From assembly GCF_028009165.1 (NCBI RefSeq), contig NC_079241.1, positions 3,162,001 to 3,226,000 of the forward strand: DNA of 64,000 nt, given 5' to 3'. Below are positions 11,023-23,609 of the stretch, one piece after another. Numbering within the stretch: the first letter of the stretch is position 1; each line of letters starts with the position of its first letter. The notes beneath the pieces were generated by a model, which ran no database searches, was not told the DNA's origin, and saw nothing but the letters and a program-made list of their open reading frames with translations. The DNA is from Akanthomyces muscarius (Eukaryota; Ascomycota; Sordariomycetes; Hypocreales; Cordycipitaceae). Made by a program: the position numbers and the translations under genes.

Positions 11023-13062
11023 ATGGACCGCAACCGCAGGCCATCCAGCTGGGATGAGCTGCCAGACGAGATCTTGCTGCAGATAATCGCCCGTACGTTC
11101 CCCGCTTCAGCCTCGCCCGCGGTCCCCCGCGCAACTGCTATTGGAAATGCAAACTGAGATGCTGATGCCATAACCGCGCACCCAGACCTCGAGCCTTGTC
11201 ACATCACGCGCCTGCAGCTAGTTTCGCACAAGTTGCAGAAACTTTGCCTGGATGACGAGCTGTGGAAACAAAACTGCTTCGACGACTCGCCTTGGTATCT
11301 ACAGCTCCAGCACAGGCGCGGTGCCGCTCCCGCTTTTTTTGGCCTCGCTTCTGACAGCCAGGATGCGCAGCAACCCACGAATTCTGCGCAAGATGCTTCA
11401 TCCTCACCCGAAACCCCCGATCGAGCCGTACCGCAGTCCGCACCGCCGACCAACGACCGCAAACACCGCAGATGGCGAAAGCAGGACATGGCTAACTGGG
11501 ATCCGTCGTTCCCCACGGAGCGAGTATCTTGGTACGATGAATATATTCAGCGTTACGGCCCAGCCTGTATATCATGGCTCCAAACGCCGCGTATAAGAGA
11601 CCGTGAAGTGGAAGCCATAGTCGAAGCGCGGGGTGTCGCACTGTACAATCCGTATGACGGCCGCGACGGCAATGGAACGATGCTGGCTGTTTCCCCGCTC
11701 GATGATGGATCTGTCTGTCTGTGGGATATTCAGGGGACCCGAGGCAAGCAGGGCAGCATAGTTGGGCGTAGTAAGCCTGACATTCTTTTCATCGATGGAC
11801 CCGGCGGCCAAAATCAGCGGCGGTCGAAGCGAATTGACACTGGTGTGACGGAGTGTGTCAGCGTCAACCACCAGAACAATAAAGCATTCTTTGCAGTCCA
11901 GAGTCGTGAGTGCGATGACAGTGTGCGCATCCGATACCTGTAACTGACTGTATACTGTACAATAGATCTTATTGAGGTGGACCTGAACCGCCTTGAAGTG
12001 GTGAGCCGCGAGTCGTTTGAATGGTCCATCACTACCATGTCGGCTGTAAACGATGGTCTGCCTCTCACTGTTGGAACGTCTCTCGGCATCCATCTACATG
12101 ATTTTCGTGCACGGTCCAATATGTCGAGCGATAGATCTGAACGAGTTGATTGGAACGAGTCAGATGTCTATAAATCCATATTCGATCCAAAGCCTCTTCC
12201 CCCCTACGCATCGCTGTCTCAGCCCACTCCGATCAGCATCCTGCATCTTCCCAGAGCTGGATCGCACAGCCAAATATCAGACGACATCTATGTGTCTGGA
12301 CGATTCACCAACATTTTACATTATGATCGGCGCAAATTTCCTGCCATTGTTGGATCGATTTATTCCGGTGGTCTTATTAAAAGCTTGGCCGCCGTGCCAT
12401 ACCCATATTCGTCGGTAGACTACGAGATTCGGCGGCAAGGCGAACTTCCGATGGAGAAAATTTCTCGAGTTAAAAGCACTGGCAGTGGTGTCACCTTGAT
12501 TGCTGGCGGCTCATACAAGCTGAAGGGGTCCCTTGAGATGTACGGGCTAAGCTCGACTGCGCATTCGAGCGACCGGACCACTTTACAAAATGCTGTCATG
12601 AAGAACAGGCAAACAGCAGCGTCGTCGACGATTCTCTCTTTAACGACACATGGAACAAGAATTGTGTTCTCAGATGGAACTGGGTTGATCAAGTGGTTCG
12701 AAAGAGATGGATTTACGGAATGCCGGCGACATAAAATCGGGTCGTACGACCAAAGAGAAAATATCCTCTTTCTCGGCGGTGGACGCGGCGAGATTGCACG
12801 CAAGATTGTGTCGACAAAGTTGTCTACGGATCAAGACCGACCCAATAATGACAATATACTATTTTGGACAGGCGAAAGGCTCGGTATGCTTAACTTTGGG
12901 AGAGCACCGCTATGCCACTCGGATGACTTTGAACAGCGGGGAGAAGAGATGGCAGCGGAGGAGGAAAAGCGACAGCAATATACTGGCAAGATGCGTGAAG
13001 CGCTCGAGAGGCAGACCGACGAAATCCGGCTTATGAGCCGCTTTGGACACGGCCCAGCCTAA
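11023..13062 (+). CDS. F-box protein
   Basis: Exons 11023-11092, 11186-11905 and 11966-13062; 628 aa. The N-terminus carries an F-box (residues about 9-55: WDELPDEILLQIIAHLEP, then LQLVSHKLQKLCLDDELWK), the Skp1-binding motif of SCF ubiquitin ligases. The remainder has repeated short hydrophobic strands (such as TMLAVSPLDDGSVCLWDI and GLPLTVGTSLGIHLHD) consistent with a WD40-like propeller that would bind substrate, though repeats are weak. The C-terminus has a charged helix (EEMAAEEEKRQQYTGKMREAL). The ATG is chosen because it begins the F-box exon; an upstream ATG at 11016 is out of frame. The substrate cannot be guessed. Confidence 0.85.
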
Positions 13063-13946
13063 GTACAGCCACAGACGCCGAACATGACACCAGACACGCA
13101 CGGTACAGGCACAGCAAGCCACATTCATAATGACGAAATAATTCAGATGACATATAAATGCGAATAAAGAGATTCATCTCGATCGAATTCAACTTGTAAA
13201 GGTATTTCGCTCATAGAGTTGCTGGCGCGCCACTGGTGCCCAAGGACCATTAGGCTCGACTTGGGCTCACCGATGCCCAGGCTCACCACTGCGGCCCATC
13301 GTTTCGGAAGATATCATGCAAGGAGTCACGATGGTGGCAGCTAAGAGGGAAAAACCAGTGACAAGGGAGTAGGCAATAGCGCGATAGCGACAAGGAAGAG
13401 CTCCGATTCGGCGCGAAAAAGAAAAAAAAAAGGCAAGGAAACAAATACCGTGATAGAAACGGCGAGCGCGGACCGCTTCCGAGCTCGCCTAGCTGGGGCA
13501 TGACGCCTGCTGCAGCCATGGGCGCCCAACCTACCTGGAAGACCTTCCTGGTACATCATTTATAGAACAGGGGCAGTGCTGGGGCTGCCTTTGCGAGCCA
13601 AGGTATTTTCTCTCTTTCTTTTCTCGTTGACGTCGAATTCGGGTGTACGAATGATCTGGGTATCTTGCGACACTACAAATAGACAGCCGCCCGCCATCCC
13701 CGCATCGCGGAATCTGGTGTGACTAGACTATCTGCTGCTGGACTTGCCACTTTCGGCTACACATCACATCACCTGGCACCTCTTCCAACCTCACACCACA
13801 CCGCTCGCCGACTATCCGGGCGATTCTACACTCGTTCTCAATATCCGCCAGGCTAACGCTGCCGAATCATTCTTTACCTTTTCCCTCCCCTTCTACGTCA
13901 TTGTACTTTTCCTGCTTTCTAGGCGGTCAACGCTGGAGCCTGCTTG
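13063..13946. other. spacer between F-box and SprT-like genes
   Basis: It contains the F-box 3' UTR and the SprT-like gene's promoter and 5' UTR. A CTTTCTAG just before the start (about 13914-13921) could be the end of a 5' UTR intron. No gene is supported. Confidence 0.35.
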
Positions 13947-15371
13947 ATGGCCTTTTGGGTGCTTAATGCTGCCGCCGGTGGTCCGCCCGACGACAGCCAG
14001 CAGCCATGGCACCCTGGTCAGCAAGACAGTAATTATCCCTACGACGACTACAGAAGCCCGCCGTTCCAGCCACCATTTGACCAAGATCATATATACCACC
14101 GGCATGACGCAAACGGGTACAACTTTGAAGCTCGTCGCTTTGATCACGCCGAGAGCTACAGTGGAAAACAAGCTGCACCCTCCATGCAGATCAAGAACCT
14201 CGCTTTCTTGGTCATTCGTGAGCAGCACCCCGATAGCCCACCTCCAGAGGCATGCGCGCGTTCTGCAGCACCCGGCAGCACCCACGACAACAGCTTCACC
14301 CAAACCCCTGGTCCACGGCGTCCTGCACCTGTGGAGCGCACCGAGTCAGGGCTTGCCATCTCGGATACAGTTGCTCACGAGGATGGGGACGAGGACGAGG
14401 AGCAAGGAGGGCCTTTCCTTGACGACCTAGCCGCCGCCCAGCTCGTGCGTGACCACGTCGCCAGTTTCCAGAGGCGCTGCCCCGACTCACAATCTGGACG
14501 CATCCTTCGTTCACTGATAAATCCCAAGAACGACCGCAGGCAGCCCTCGTCGCGGAGTCGGAGTCAGCAGCGAAGGCAGTCAGACATACCGCATCGCCGC
14601 GATGACAGCCCACGTGCCACGACGTCGACATCTTCCGGTTCTCCCCTCGACAACGATGCCTTGGGTAGCGTCTTCTCCGCCGCTAACGAGCTCTTCTTCG
14701 CCAACCGCCTTGCGCGCCGTGTCGCCTGGGATTGGAGCCACCCAGGCAGCGCGCAGTACCAGAGCGCCGTCGTCGGTACCACGGCGCTGCGTCGCTGCGC
14801 TCACCTCGGCGGCTGGGAGACGCTGATTGTGCTCTCATCACCAGTGCTGCGGGATACGCGGTATAACCGCCGGCTGCTTCTGTCGACCTTCTTACACGAG
14901 ATGATTCACAGCTTTCTCTTTGTGACGTGTGGTCGGAAAGCAGGCCGGCAGGGTGGACACACGGAAGGCTTTCTGCAAATTGCCAAAGTGATTGATGCGT
15001 GGGTGGGCAAGGAGTACCTGCGGCTGAGCGACATGCAGGCCGATCTACAATACTTTGAGGATGGGACCGCCGTGCCCGCGACGCCGTGCATGGGATACAG
15101 GCAGATGGTGCACGACCACGGCGGTGCATGTGGACAGGAGCCATCACTGAGAGCTGCTGCTGCTGTTCCGGCGTGGCAGCTAGACAAGGAAAGAAATGTA
15201 TGGCCATATCCCAGCGGCGATGGTGGTGCCACAGGACACGGCATGTATCTGAATGAGCCGGTGTTGCCGCCACCGCATCAATTTCGACATCCGGACGACG
15301 GTGCCTGGCAGTGGTACGAGAGGGAGGGCTTCGAGGCCCGCGACGGACCGGTTCTTGGGACTCGTTATTAG
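13947..15371 (+). CDS. SprT-like zinc metalloprotease-domain protein
   Basis: A single exon of 474 aa. The zinc-protease motif HEMIH (residues about 317-321) sits in STFLHEMIHSFLF, followed by GHTEGF, which supplies a further His. This is the SprT/Spartan fold, whose members cleave DNA-protein crosslinks (Spartan/Wss1-like) or are uncharacterised. The N-terminal half (residues 1-230) is disordered and rich in Pro, Ser, Asp and Arg. The SprT domain spans about 230-370. No clear zinc ribbon, SUMO- or ubiquitin-binding motif is visible, so a DNA-repair role is possible but unproven. I start at the ATG at 13947. The 3' flank carries a ~64-bp tandem repeat. Confidence 0.8.
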   Translation: MAFWVLNAAAGGPPDDSQQPWHPGQQDSNYPYDDYRSPPFQPPFDQDHIYHRHDANGYNFEARRFDHAESYSGKQAAPSMQIKNLAFLVIREQHPDSPPPEACARSAAPGSTHDNSFTQTPGPRRPAPVERTESGLAISDTVAHEDGDEDEEQGGPFLDDLAAAQLVRDHVASFQRRCPDSQSGRILRSLINPKNDRRQPSSRSRSQQRRQSDIPHRRDDSPRATTSTSSGSPLDNDALGSVFSAANELFFANRLARRVAWDWSHPGSAQYQSAVVGTTALRRCAHLGGWETLIVLSSPVLRDTRYNRRLLLSTFLHEMIHSFLFVTCGRKAGRQGGHTEGFLQIAKVIDAWVGKEYLRLSDMQADLQYFEDGTAVPATPCMGYRQMVHDHGGACGQEPSLRAAAAVPAWQLDKERNVWPYPSGDGGATGHGMYLNEPVLPPPHQFRHPDDGAWQWYEREGFEARDGPVLGTRY

Positions 15372-15857
15372 ATTTATCTTCCACCGGTGGACATTTGTAC
15401 AATCACGGGGGACAGCGAGCATTGCTGCGGCGTTTTTGGCATTCTGAGAGAGTTTTACCTGCATACAACGACATGATGGGGTTCGATGATGAAATGATTT
15501 ACGCGTGTAGATTTCTAGACGAATGTGTGTGCTAACCGGATGGGGTTCGACAATGAAACGGTTAACATGTGTGTAAATTTCGGACAACTGCGAACTTTCA
15601 ATTGATCAAACAAAGCACGACTAGAGTATTTACGCTGTATCCCGTCTTTATTCTCTTGTATCGCCATTATGCCATATATCAACAACCACCCATGCAAATG
15701 TGCAAATGCCACAGACGCCTAATTATGCAAGGAAAAAACACTAGAACCCGTAAACAAAAAAGTATTGCCTCCTTCTTTGACAAGATGAAATCAAAAGCAC
15801 ACATCCAAACTTTATTATGTACTTGGAGCAAGATTACATACCAATGACATGCCATCA
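15372..15857. other. convergent 3' spacer, SprT-like and MFS genes
   Basis: This is the shared 3' region of two convergent genes. Apart from the tandem repeat listed separately, it is AT-rich and has no supported gene. Confidence 0.4.
15475..15585 (+). repeat. two-copy ~64-bp tandem repeat in the SprT-like 3' flank
   Basis: GATGGGGTTCGA recurs at 15475 and 15539. Both are followed by similar sequence (ATGAAAYG, then GTGTRDATTTC), so the unit is about 64 bp and the copies differ at roughly a quarter of positions. It lies 104 bp past the SprT-like stop codon. It does not match the coding end of that gene. Confidence 0.7.
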
Positions 15858-18027
15858 CTAGCCAGCAATGGAGCGATATTTGGAGCCGCCGTTTCGCTGG
15901 CTCGTAATCAACGGCTGCGTCTCGCCGTCCTCGTCCTCGCTGTCGACGGCGGCCGACTCGTTCGGCAGCAGCACGCCACTGTCCCGCATGCTGCTATCCT
16001 CCGAGCTGTCGCCGTCCTCTTCCGTCGCCAGCGCCGCACTCCCAGCCGTCGGGCCGTCGCCCTCGACAATCATGAAGCCGGGGATGGCTCCGAGCAGGGC
16101 GACGGTGCCGAGGAAGAAGTAGGCGCTGACGACGTAGCCGTGGTCGGCGCCCCAGGAAAAGACCCAGCCGGTGGAGGCGGGCCCCATGGCACGGCAGAGG
16201 GCGCTGAACATGGTGGCGAAGCCGTTGAGGGAGCTGAGGATGCGCAGCGACGTGCACGAGTTGGTGAGCAGGATGGTGGTGGAGGGGAAGGCGATGATGA
16301 TGCAAAACGCCTTGAGGATCATGACGCCGATGATGGCGAGGAAGCGCGCGCGCTCGGTGGCGAAGAGCGAGGCGAATGGCGTGATGAAGTAGACGATGGG
16401 CAGGAAGATGGCTGTGACGGACGTAAGCGGGGTGTGTCTGTGGGCGTGGGAAAGAATGGCGAGGGGGGAAGAGAAAGACGTACAGCAGAAGTGAAAGGTG
16501 CGCAAGACTCCATAGCGGGCGACGAGGGCTGGATACAAGATGAACTGCACTGCCGCGCTGGTGACGCCGTAAATGGTAAAGATAGTGCCGATGGTCCCGG
16601 GGTCGAGGCCGAAGCCGCCGTTAAAGTACAGCGGCGGCTTGTAGTTGTCTGGCGTGCGGGGGATGACGGGCGTGCTGAGAAAGACTGTGATGTTTTGATC
16701 GTACGCCACCGAGTGGAAAGCCAGGAACGAGTACGCGAGGAGCGCGATGACGGTCTGGTACGAGAAGATTTCGCTCATGGACGCCGAGCCCTGCGCCTTG
16801 GCGCTGCGTGGAAGGGGCTTGGAGGGGACGAGCGGCGCGGTGGCCTCGCCGTCGACAAACGACGACGTGCGGCCGCGGGGCTGCTGCTTGCGTCTTCTCG
16901 AAAAAGCGCGCGTGAGACGCTGGCCGACTAGCAAACCCCAGTCTGTCCGATCACGCTTGGTAGCCAGTGTTTCCTACAAGAGATGTCGTGTAAGCTGGGT
17001 CGTGCAAGTTGTGAGCCCATCCGGGCTCATGCTTACCTTGAGAAAGAATGTGGCGCTGCAGGCCGAAATGAGGAAGAAGACGGTGGCGAGAAGGTTGGGA
17101 AGGGCATAGGGGAAGGTCTTGAAAAAGGAAATGTCGCCAAAGAGGTCGGGGTACTGCTCGGCGGGCTTGGCGAAGAAGCCGCCAAAGGCAGGGCCGACGA
17201 CGGAGCCGAGCGACCAGACAAGCGGCATGATGGAAAAGGCGCGCGGCTGCAATTCTCGCTCCGGGACCATTTCTGCTACCATGGTCCGGATGATTCCGAC
17301 TACATCGAGTTAGCCAAACTGAAGATTCTGCTGTGTGTGTGTATGTGCGCGCGCGTGTGTGTGTGTATGTATATGTGTGCACGTTTGGGAGGTGTGTCTG
17401 TATATTTCAATGTGAAAAAAACGTACCATTTCCGTTACCACCACCTTGGATAGCGCGTACGGTAATAGCCATGGGCAGGCTCGTCGACAGGCCCCAAATG
17501 ATAAAGCACACCATGGTGCTGAGCAGGCCAACGACGAGGACGGGCTTGCGGCCGTAGCGGTCGGCGGCGCGGCCCCAGGGCACGGCGGTGACGCTCTGTG
17601 CGAGGGAGAAGGCGGCCGATGTGAGGCCAGCCCAGGTAGCAATGTCATTTTCCGCAACGCCGAAGCCGCGGATCATGTCTGGGAGGTACGGGTTCACAGA
17701 GGTGTAGGCGAGAGGCTCTGCGAATCTGGCGACGGCTGGGATTTGGTCATGTTAGCGAGAGCGATGGCTTGGTCGTGGTACTAGGATTATTTAGGTAAAA
17801 ACGATGGTTCTATGGCAACAAAAATAAAGACGACGAGGCAAAAGACAAAATACGATAAACAATGAGTCTGAGTCATGTACATTCACAAAGAGCGTTGTAA
17901 GATGACGACGATTTGTAGCTGTACCAAGACAATGCGTGAACGGACATGAAGACGGCAAAATTTACGTACCGAGGATGGCCAGCTGCTGAACAGGCAGCTT
18001 AGGCCCGGAACCAGCATCTTTGGTCAT
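15858..18027 (-). CDS. major facilitator superfamily transporter (YCR023C-like)
   Basis: Exons: 18027-17970, 17735-17427, 17299-17037, 16973-16484 and 16411-15858; 557 aa. The protein has the 12-helix MFS layout, with the loop 2-3 signature GRAADRYGRKPVLVVG (residues about 80-95), a second conserved Arg/Gly region at AIQGGGNGNVGIIRTM, and a long cytosolic central loop (about 205-260, with RRRKQQPRGR) between the two six-helix halves. The Asp/Glu/Ser-rich cytosolic tail ends KYRSIAG. Sequence style fits the fungal DHA1-type group around yeast YCR023C and plant zinc-induced-facilitator-like carriers; the substrate is unknown. The 127-nt intron 17300-17426 contains a GT-rich microsatellite. Confidence 0.88.
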
Positions 18028-20741
18028 GGCTGGCGTCAATGGCTAGGACGGGATGAGTGGCCGGCGTGGCAGATGTTCACTGCATTCGAGGACCGACAGA
18101 CACGGCGGAAGGGGCTTGTCGGTCAAGACAGCAAGCAGCAGCGGCCGTGGAACAAAGACTGTTTATAATAATAGTGTATATGGACGCGTATAGGCCATGA
18201 TATTACTCTGCAGGCACGAGACAGTATAAAATATCACAAGAGATAATTCGGGGAAAGATGAGAAAAGGTCAGAGTTGGGGCGAATCAGGATTTTGCAGGT
18301 CGAGATCGGAGAAGGCGTGCAAAACGGCTTTATGTACGGAGTAATAGGTAGGTAACTATGGGGGGCGGCAAGCACCCAAGATAGCGGGCCGAACGGGGGC
18401 GAGGGGCGTCCTTGGGGGGGGGGGGTCACCTGCAGCGCTGCGGCGCCTGCTAGGCCTGTAGCGGGCAGGGCGGCCCGCTGTTGTGCCAGCCCCAGTTGCC
18501 TGCCCCCGAGACAGTGGCTTGCTGGGCGGCGCCGATGACGGGATTCACTTACTGCAAGGCGATGACTAGAGTGACGGCCAATGGGATAAAGGGATATATT
18601 GCTGCTGGTTTTCAAGCAACAGAGAGAAAATAGTCGAGTCAGCATGGGGCGTGTCCCGAACCTGCCACAGCAAAGAGAGCACCGGCAGGGAGCCGTCTCT
18701 CCTTCACGCGCGACACCACGGCGCTCTCGAATACTATGCGTCGTCGGCCGGTGTTCCATACGGAGTAGTTCAGTAGCAATAGCGCTAGAACGGTCCCCGC
18801 TAAGCTAATGTAGCTTGTGAACTTGTGATCGGGTTGATTGATGTTGGCGTAGCGTGGGGGAGGGCTATACAAGGTCAAGCTACGACATGTGCCGCTGTAC
18901 TAATAACATTCAGGAAATCTGGGAAAGGTATTCAGAAAATATGTCGTATCTGTCATGCGCACACCAGAGCCGACGTATGTTTCCTCGAAAGCTCTCCGCA
19001 CACGCAGATGTGTGGCAGTCCGTCTGGTGTACCAGCGGAAGCGCGTGTCTCACTTCAAACCTGTCAATGTAGGTGTCGTCGCTCACATTGCGCTCTGCAT
19101 CGCTAATCAGATCCTCGAAAAAGTACACCTGCAGTAATAAACGGTTCGGTTTATACTCTGAGCACGCCCAATCGTAGATCTGATAGCCCGTGTCAGGCCA
19201 CAAATGATCTTTACCCTTGCAGCACCCAGATCGACGATGCAGATGTCGGGGTGCGTCGACCCATAACACGGCGCACCTCGCCGCAGGGTAGGATATCTTC
19301 TTCAACGGCCGAGGTCATGCGGGAAACTTTTACCTTCAAGAGAGAAAAAAACATCTGGCCCGCCTTGATCACAGCCAACATTGTCCGATCGCGCGGAGGT
19401 CACCATACCGGGTAGACATGTCGTGGTCGCTTCGTGTAAGTGGTGGCAGAACAGCTGTAGAAAAACATAACGCGACTGCGAACAATATAGGAAACATTGT
19501 CACAGTCACAGGTAGGGTGAATATTGCGGCTCTTGAGTCATCTTGCGTCGCCTGAAGCATCACTTGTTGGCTACAGCTGTGACATGTACTGCCCGTTGGG
19601 GCAAACGCGACTGTGCGTAATAGTTGCATGCATGTGTGCACAAGGCTCAAGGCTGAGTGTGTCTTTGCTGCGGAGACAAGGTCGAATAAAGAAGATGTAC
19701 TGGAAAGTTTGCCATGATTTTCTTTTTTTTTTCTGATATGAAATGGCCTGGTGGCGCTGCTTCCGGGTTTTCTGGCACGACGTTTAATCGCCACGGCCAG
19801 TGGCACAGTACAAGGACATCGAAGGCATGTATATATATCAGACACGTGTAGTAAAATGCGTCTGTATCGAAGTTCATCATGTGTATATCCTGTTTTCGCC
19901 TATTTCGCCGCCATCTTTCAGCAGATGCATGTTGCAAGACACATCCGGCAAGCCGCTGCAGGCTCCGGCCCCGAGTCTCGGAGGGCATCAGGCATGCCGC
20001 GGCGGAATGACGCGGGGGACGACTGCCGGAGGTCAGCTTCGTACCTTGCTCATACCAAATTGCGGCAAAAGGTACCTGCTGTAGGCTCTCCGCTCGGGAG
20101 GCGTACCCTGACGTGCCGGGCGCCATGTCTGGCACCATTACGACATGGGCGGAGGCGACCTCGCAAAGATACCCTGCCCTGCCTCTGGCGTGCTGTGCAA
20201 GCTGCTTTGCCTTGGAAGCGGAGGGACTGGATTTCTCTTCACTAAATCTCATTTTTCTTGCCTCTAATCGAGTTTTCTTCTGATTGTCTTTTGAAGACTG
20301 GCTTGATCATGACAAAATTGTAAGTCGCATCTCGTCGCTCTCATTCAATTCCCCAGCTCTTCGCCACAGCGTGATGGGTACCCCGCTGCTGGGCTTGCAG
20401 CGGCCTGTGTGCGCTGTAACGGCCTGTGCTGTGCTGTGCTGTGCTGTGCTGCGCTGTCTTGATGGGTGCAGCATCCGAGACTTCTGCAGGTGTTGTGTGC
20501 TTTGCTCGGCCACGCGGCTTTCGCTGCAACTCCAACGCAAACGCACCCTTTGCGGGACAGTCCTGTTCCCATCAAGCACACACATATACGGGAGCGCAAG
20601 CAATAACCTCCAACCCGGGCCTAACCGCTCCCTTCTTCTCCTCCACCTTCATCATCATCATCATCTCCTCGAACTCTGCCATTAACTTGCGCAAGGTTCA
20701 CATTCCCGTTTCGGTCCGCGGCACCACCACCGCCCGAGAAA
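18028..20741. other. 2.7-kb gene-poor region
   Basis: This lies upstream of both the MFS transporter and the M28 peptidase. It has a 12-G run (18414-18425), a CTGTG pentamer repeat (20424-20450), and open frames without recognisable content. Minus-strand 19270-18910 reads in one frame like a decayed protein (THPDICIVDLGAARVKI), but stops interrupt it and I cannot name it. Confidence 0.35.
20424..20450 (+). repeat. CTGTG pentanucleotide microsatellite
   Basis: About five tandem CTGTG units in the 5' region of the M28 peptidase gene, about 300 bp upstream of its ATG. Confidence 0.8.
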
Positions 20742-23354
20742 ATGGCCGTCCACACCCACCAGTACGGCGAGTCGACGCCGCTCATCCGTGCATCCCGCGC
20801 CGCTGCCCTCGCCGAGCAGCGTCGCCGGCGCGAGAACCAGACCTGCCGCCGCTTCTTCATCATCGCCACCTCGTGCATCGCCCTCTGGGGCCTCTTCTCC
20901 TTCTTCTTCCAGGTCTTTTTCGTCTGGCCCTACCACTACCACCGCTCCCACGACGGCCGCCACTCGGCCACCGACGTCGACGGCAAGATCCTGACCTACG
21001 ACGAGCTCAAGACCATTCTGCTCGACACGCCCGACGCCGACAAGGCCCGTGAATGGAGCCAGTACTACACCGCCGGCGCTCACTTGGCCGGCAAGAACTT
21101 TTCGCAGGTGCGTCGCAAACCATGGACGAGTCGCACACGACGACGGATTGATGCTAACGAGACTTTGCTTGGATAGGCCGACTGGACTCGAGAAAAGTGG
21201 GAGTCTTGGGGCGTCCCCTCTAGCATTGTCCCCTACGATGTCTACATCAACTACCCCGTCGACCACAGTCTGTCCATGCTGGAAAAGACCAAGGGCCACT
21301 CCGGCGCCTGGGACGTCGCCTTCAAAGCCTCCCTCACCGAGGATGTTCTCGAGGAAGATCCCACCAGCGGCTCCAAGGACAGCATCCCGACCTTTCACGG
21401 CTACTCGGCCAGCGGCAACGTGACCGGCCAGTTCGTCTACGTCAACTATGGCACCTACGCTGACTACGAAGACCTGGTCCACGCCGGCATCGACCTCGTC
21501 GGCAAGATTGCCATTGCCAAGTACGGCGGCATCTTCCGCGGCCTCAAGATCAAGCGCGCGCAGGAGCTCGGCATGGTCGGCGTGCTCATCTACAGCGACC
21601 CGGGCGACGACGGCGAGCGTACCGAGCAAAACGGCTACGAAGTGTACCCCGACGGCCCCGCGCGGCAGCCCAGCAGCGTCCAGCGCGGCAGCGTCCAGTT
21701 CCTCAGCATCCGGCCCGGCGACCCGACCACGCCTGGCTACCCGTCCAAGCCCGGTGCGCCGCGCGCGCCCGCCCGCGACTCCACGCCCTCGATTCCCTCG
21801 ATCCCCATCTCCTACGCCGACGCCCTGCCGCTCCTCAAGGCGCTCAACGGCCACGGCCCCAAGGCGAGCGATTTTGGCAACCCCTGGACGAGAAACCTCG
21901 GCCTCTCCTACAAGGGCGTCGAGTACAACATCGGCCCATCGCCGGCCCACCTCGTCCTCAACCTGTACAATGAGCAAGAATACGTCACAACCCCTCAGTG
22001 GGACGTTATTGGCATCGTCAACGGCACCGTCCCCAACGAGGTCATAATCATCGGCAACCACCGCGACGCCTGGATTGTAGGTGGCGCCGGCGACCCTAAC
22101 AGCGGTTCCGCCGTGCTCAACGAAGTCGTCCGCAGCGTCGGCGTCGCCCTCGAGGCGGGCTGGCAGCCGCACCGCACCATTGTCTTTGCCTCGTGGGACG
22201 GCGAGGAGTACGGCCTCATCGGCAGCACCGAGTGGGTGGAGGAGTACCTGCCCTGGATCGACGACGCCAACGTCGCCTACATCAACGTTGACGTGGGCGC
22301 CGGGGGCCCCGTCTTCCAGGCCTCGGCCGCGCCGCTCCTCAACCAGGTGCTGCGCGACGCCACGGCCCTCGTGCCCTCGGCCAACCAGACGGTCGAGGGC
22401 CAGACCATCGGCGACGTCTGGGACGGCCGCATCAGCACCATGGGCAGCGGCAGCGACTTCACCGCCTTCCAGGACTACGCGGGCGTGCCGTGCATCGACA
22501 TGGGCTTCAAGAGCGGGCCCAGCGACCCCGTCTACCACTACCACTCCAACTACGACAGCTTCTGGTGGATGGAGAATTACGGCGACCCGGGCTTCCGCTA
22601 CCACCGCAGCATGGCCCAGCTCCTCGGCATCGTCGTCGCCGAGCTCGCCGAGAACCTCGTCATCCCCTTCCAGGCCGCCGAGTACGTCGATGCCCTAGGC
22701 ACCTACCTCGACCAGGTCGAGAACAAGCTGCGCCGCTACCAAAACAGCGACGGTGACGACGACGACAACAACGACAGCAGTGACCATGTCAGCAGCATCG
22801 AGGACATGGACGACGAGGCGCTGTTCCTCGAGCGCGGCCGCGCCGCCGCCTTCCACGCCTCGACGACCGACGATGTGGTGCGGGGCAACGCGGACGCCTT
22901 CTGGACCAGCCTCAAGGACATGCGCCTGTCGCTGGCGCGCTTCCGCATCGTCGCCAGCGAGCTCGACGAGCAGGCCGAGCGTGCGCGCGAGGCCCTCGAC
23001 CACGGCATGCCGTGGTGGAACATTGTCGGCAAGATCCGCCTCGGCGTCACCATCCTCGTCGTCAACCACAAGTACAAGGAGCTCGAGCGCCACTTTCTGT
23101 TCGAGGGCGGCCTCGACGGCCGCAGCTGGTTCAAGCACGTCGTCTTCGCGCCCGGTCTGTGGACCGGCTACGCTGGTGGTGAGTTTTTTAACACCCCCGT
23201 TTCTTCTAATCAACTTTTGGTGCTGACTCGTTTGAAAATAGCCGTGTACCCGGGACTGATGGAGAGCATCGACGCCAAGGACTACAGCAACGGCCTCAAG
23301 TGGTCGGGCATCATCAACAAGTGCATTCGCAGGGCGACCAAGAGCCTCCAGTAA
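20742..23354 (+). CDS. glutamate carboxypeptidase II-like M28 metallopeptidase
   Basis: Exons 20742-21107, 21177-23178 and 23242-23354; 826 aa. This is a type II membrane protein: a basic cytosolic N-terminus, one transmembrane helix (about residues 38-60, FFIIATSCIALWGLF), then a lumenal or extracellular ectodomain. A PA insert (about 170-330) sits before the M28B catalytic domain. The two-zinc ligands are in place: H417 (NHRDAW), D428 (GDPNSG), catalytic E465 with E466 (DGEEYG), D494 (NVDVG) and H578 (YHSNYDSF). The C-terminal dimerisation domain follows (about 700-826) after an acidic linker. Members remove C-terminal glutamate or other residues from peptides; the fungal substrate is unknown, and vacuolar or plasma-membrane location is possible. 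The coding region is very GC-rich at third positions, which creates long antisense open frames. Confidence 0.93.
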
Positions 23355-23609
23355 AGGGAGGGCGCATAAATCATGGAGCAATGTCATTTAGTGAACAATT
23401 TTGATGGAATATATCAACACATTTGAATCTCATACAACTCCCGATATAGCACATATTAGGTTACCCTGTTCTCGTAAAAAGCTGATGAATCATAATCCCA
23501 TGCTGACCAAGACGCATATTTCATCCATCCCGACCCTGCAATTCCGCAATACAACGCCAATACGCCAGAACCCACACAAGCAGCCCAACCCCAACCTTTG
23601 CTTTTCCCG

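Noticed and set aside
15849..16931. 360-aa plus-strand frame opposite the MFS transporter
   Set aside because: Antisense shadow in a GC-rich coding region; its Gly/Glu/Ala-rich product resembles no family.
18910..19305. Minus-strand stretch with protein-like reading THPDICIVDLGAARVKI
   Set aside because: Interrupted by stops within about 60 codons and matches nothing I can name; kept only as a remark in the spacer entry.
20682..22604. 640-aa minus-strand frame opposite the M28 peptidase
   Set aside because: Arises from strong third-position GC bias of the real gene; the plus strand has all catalytic residues.
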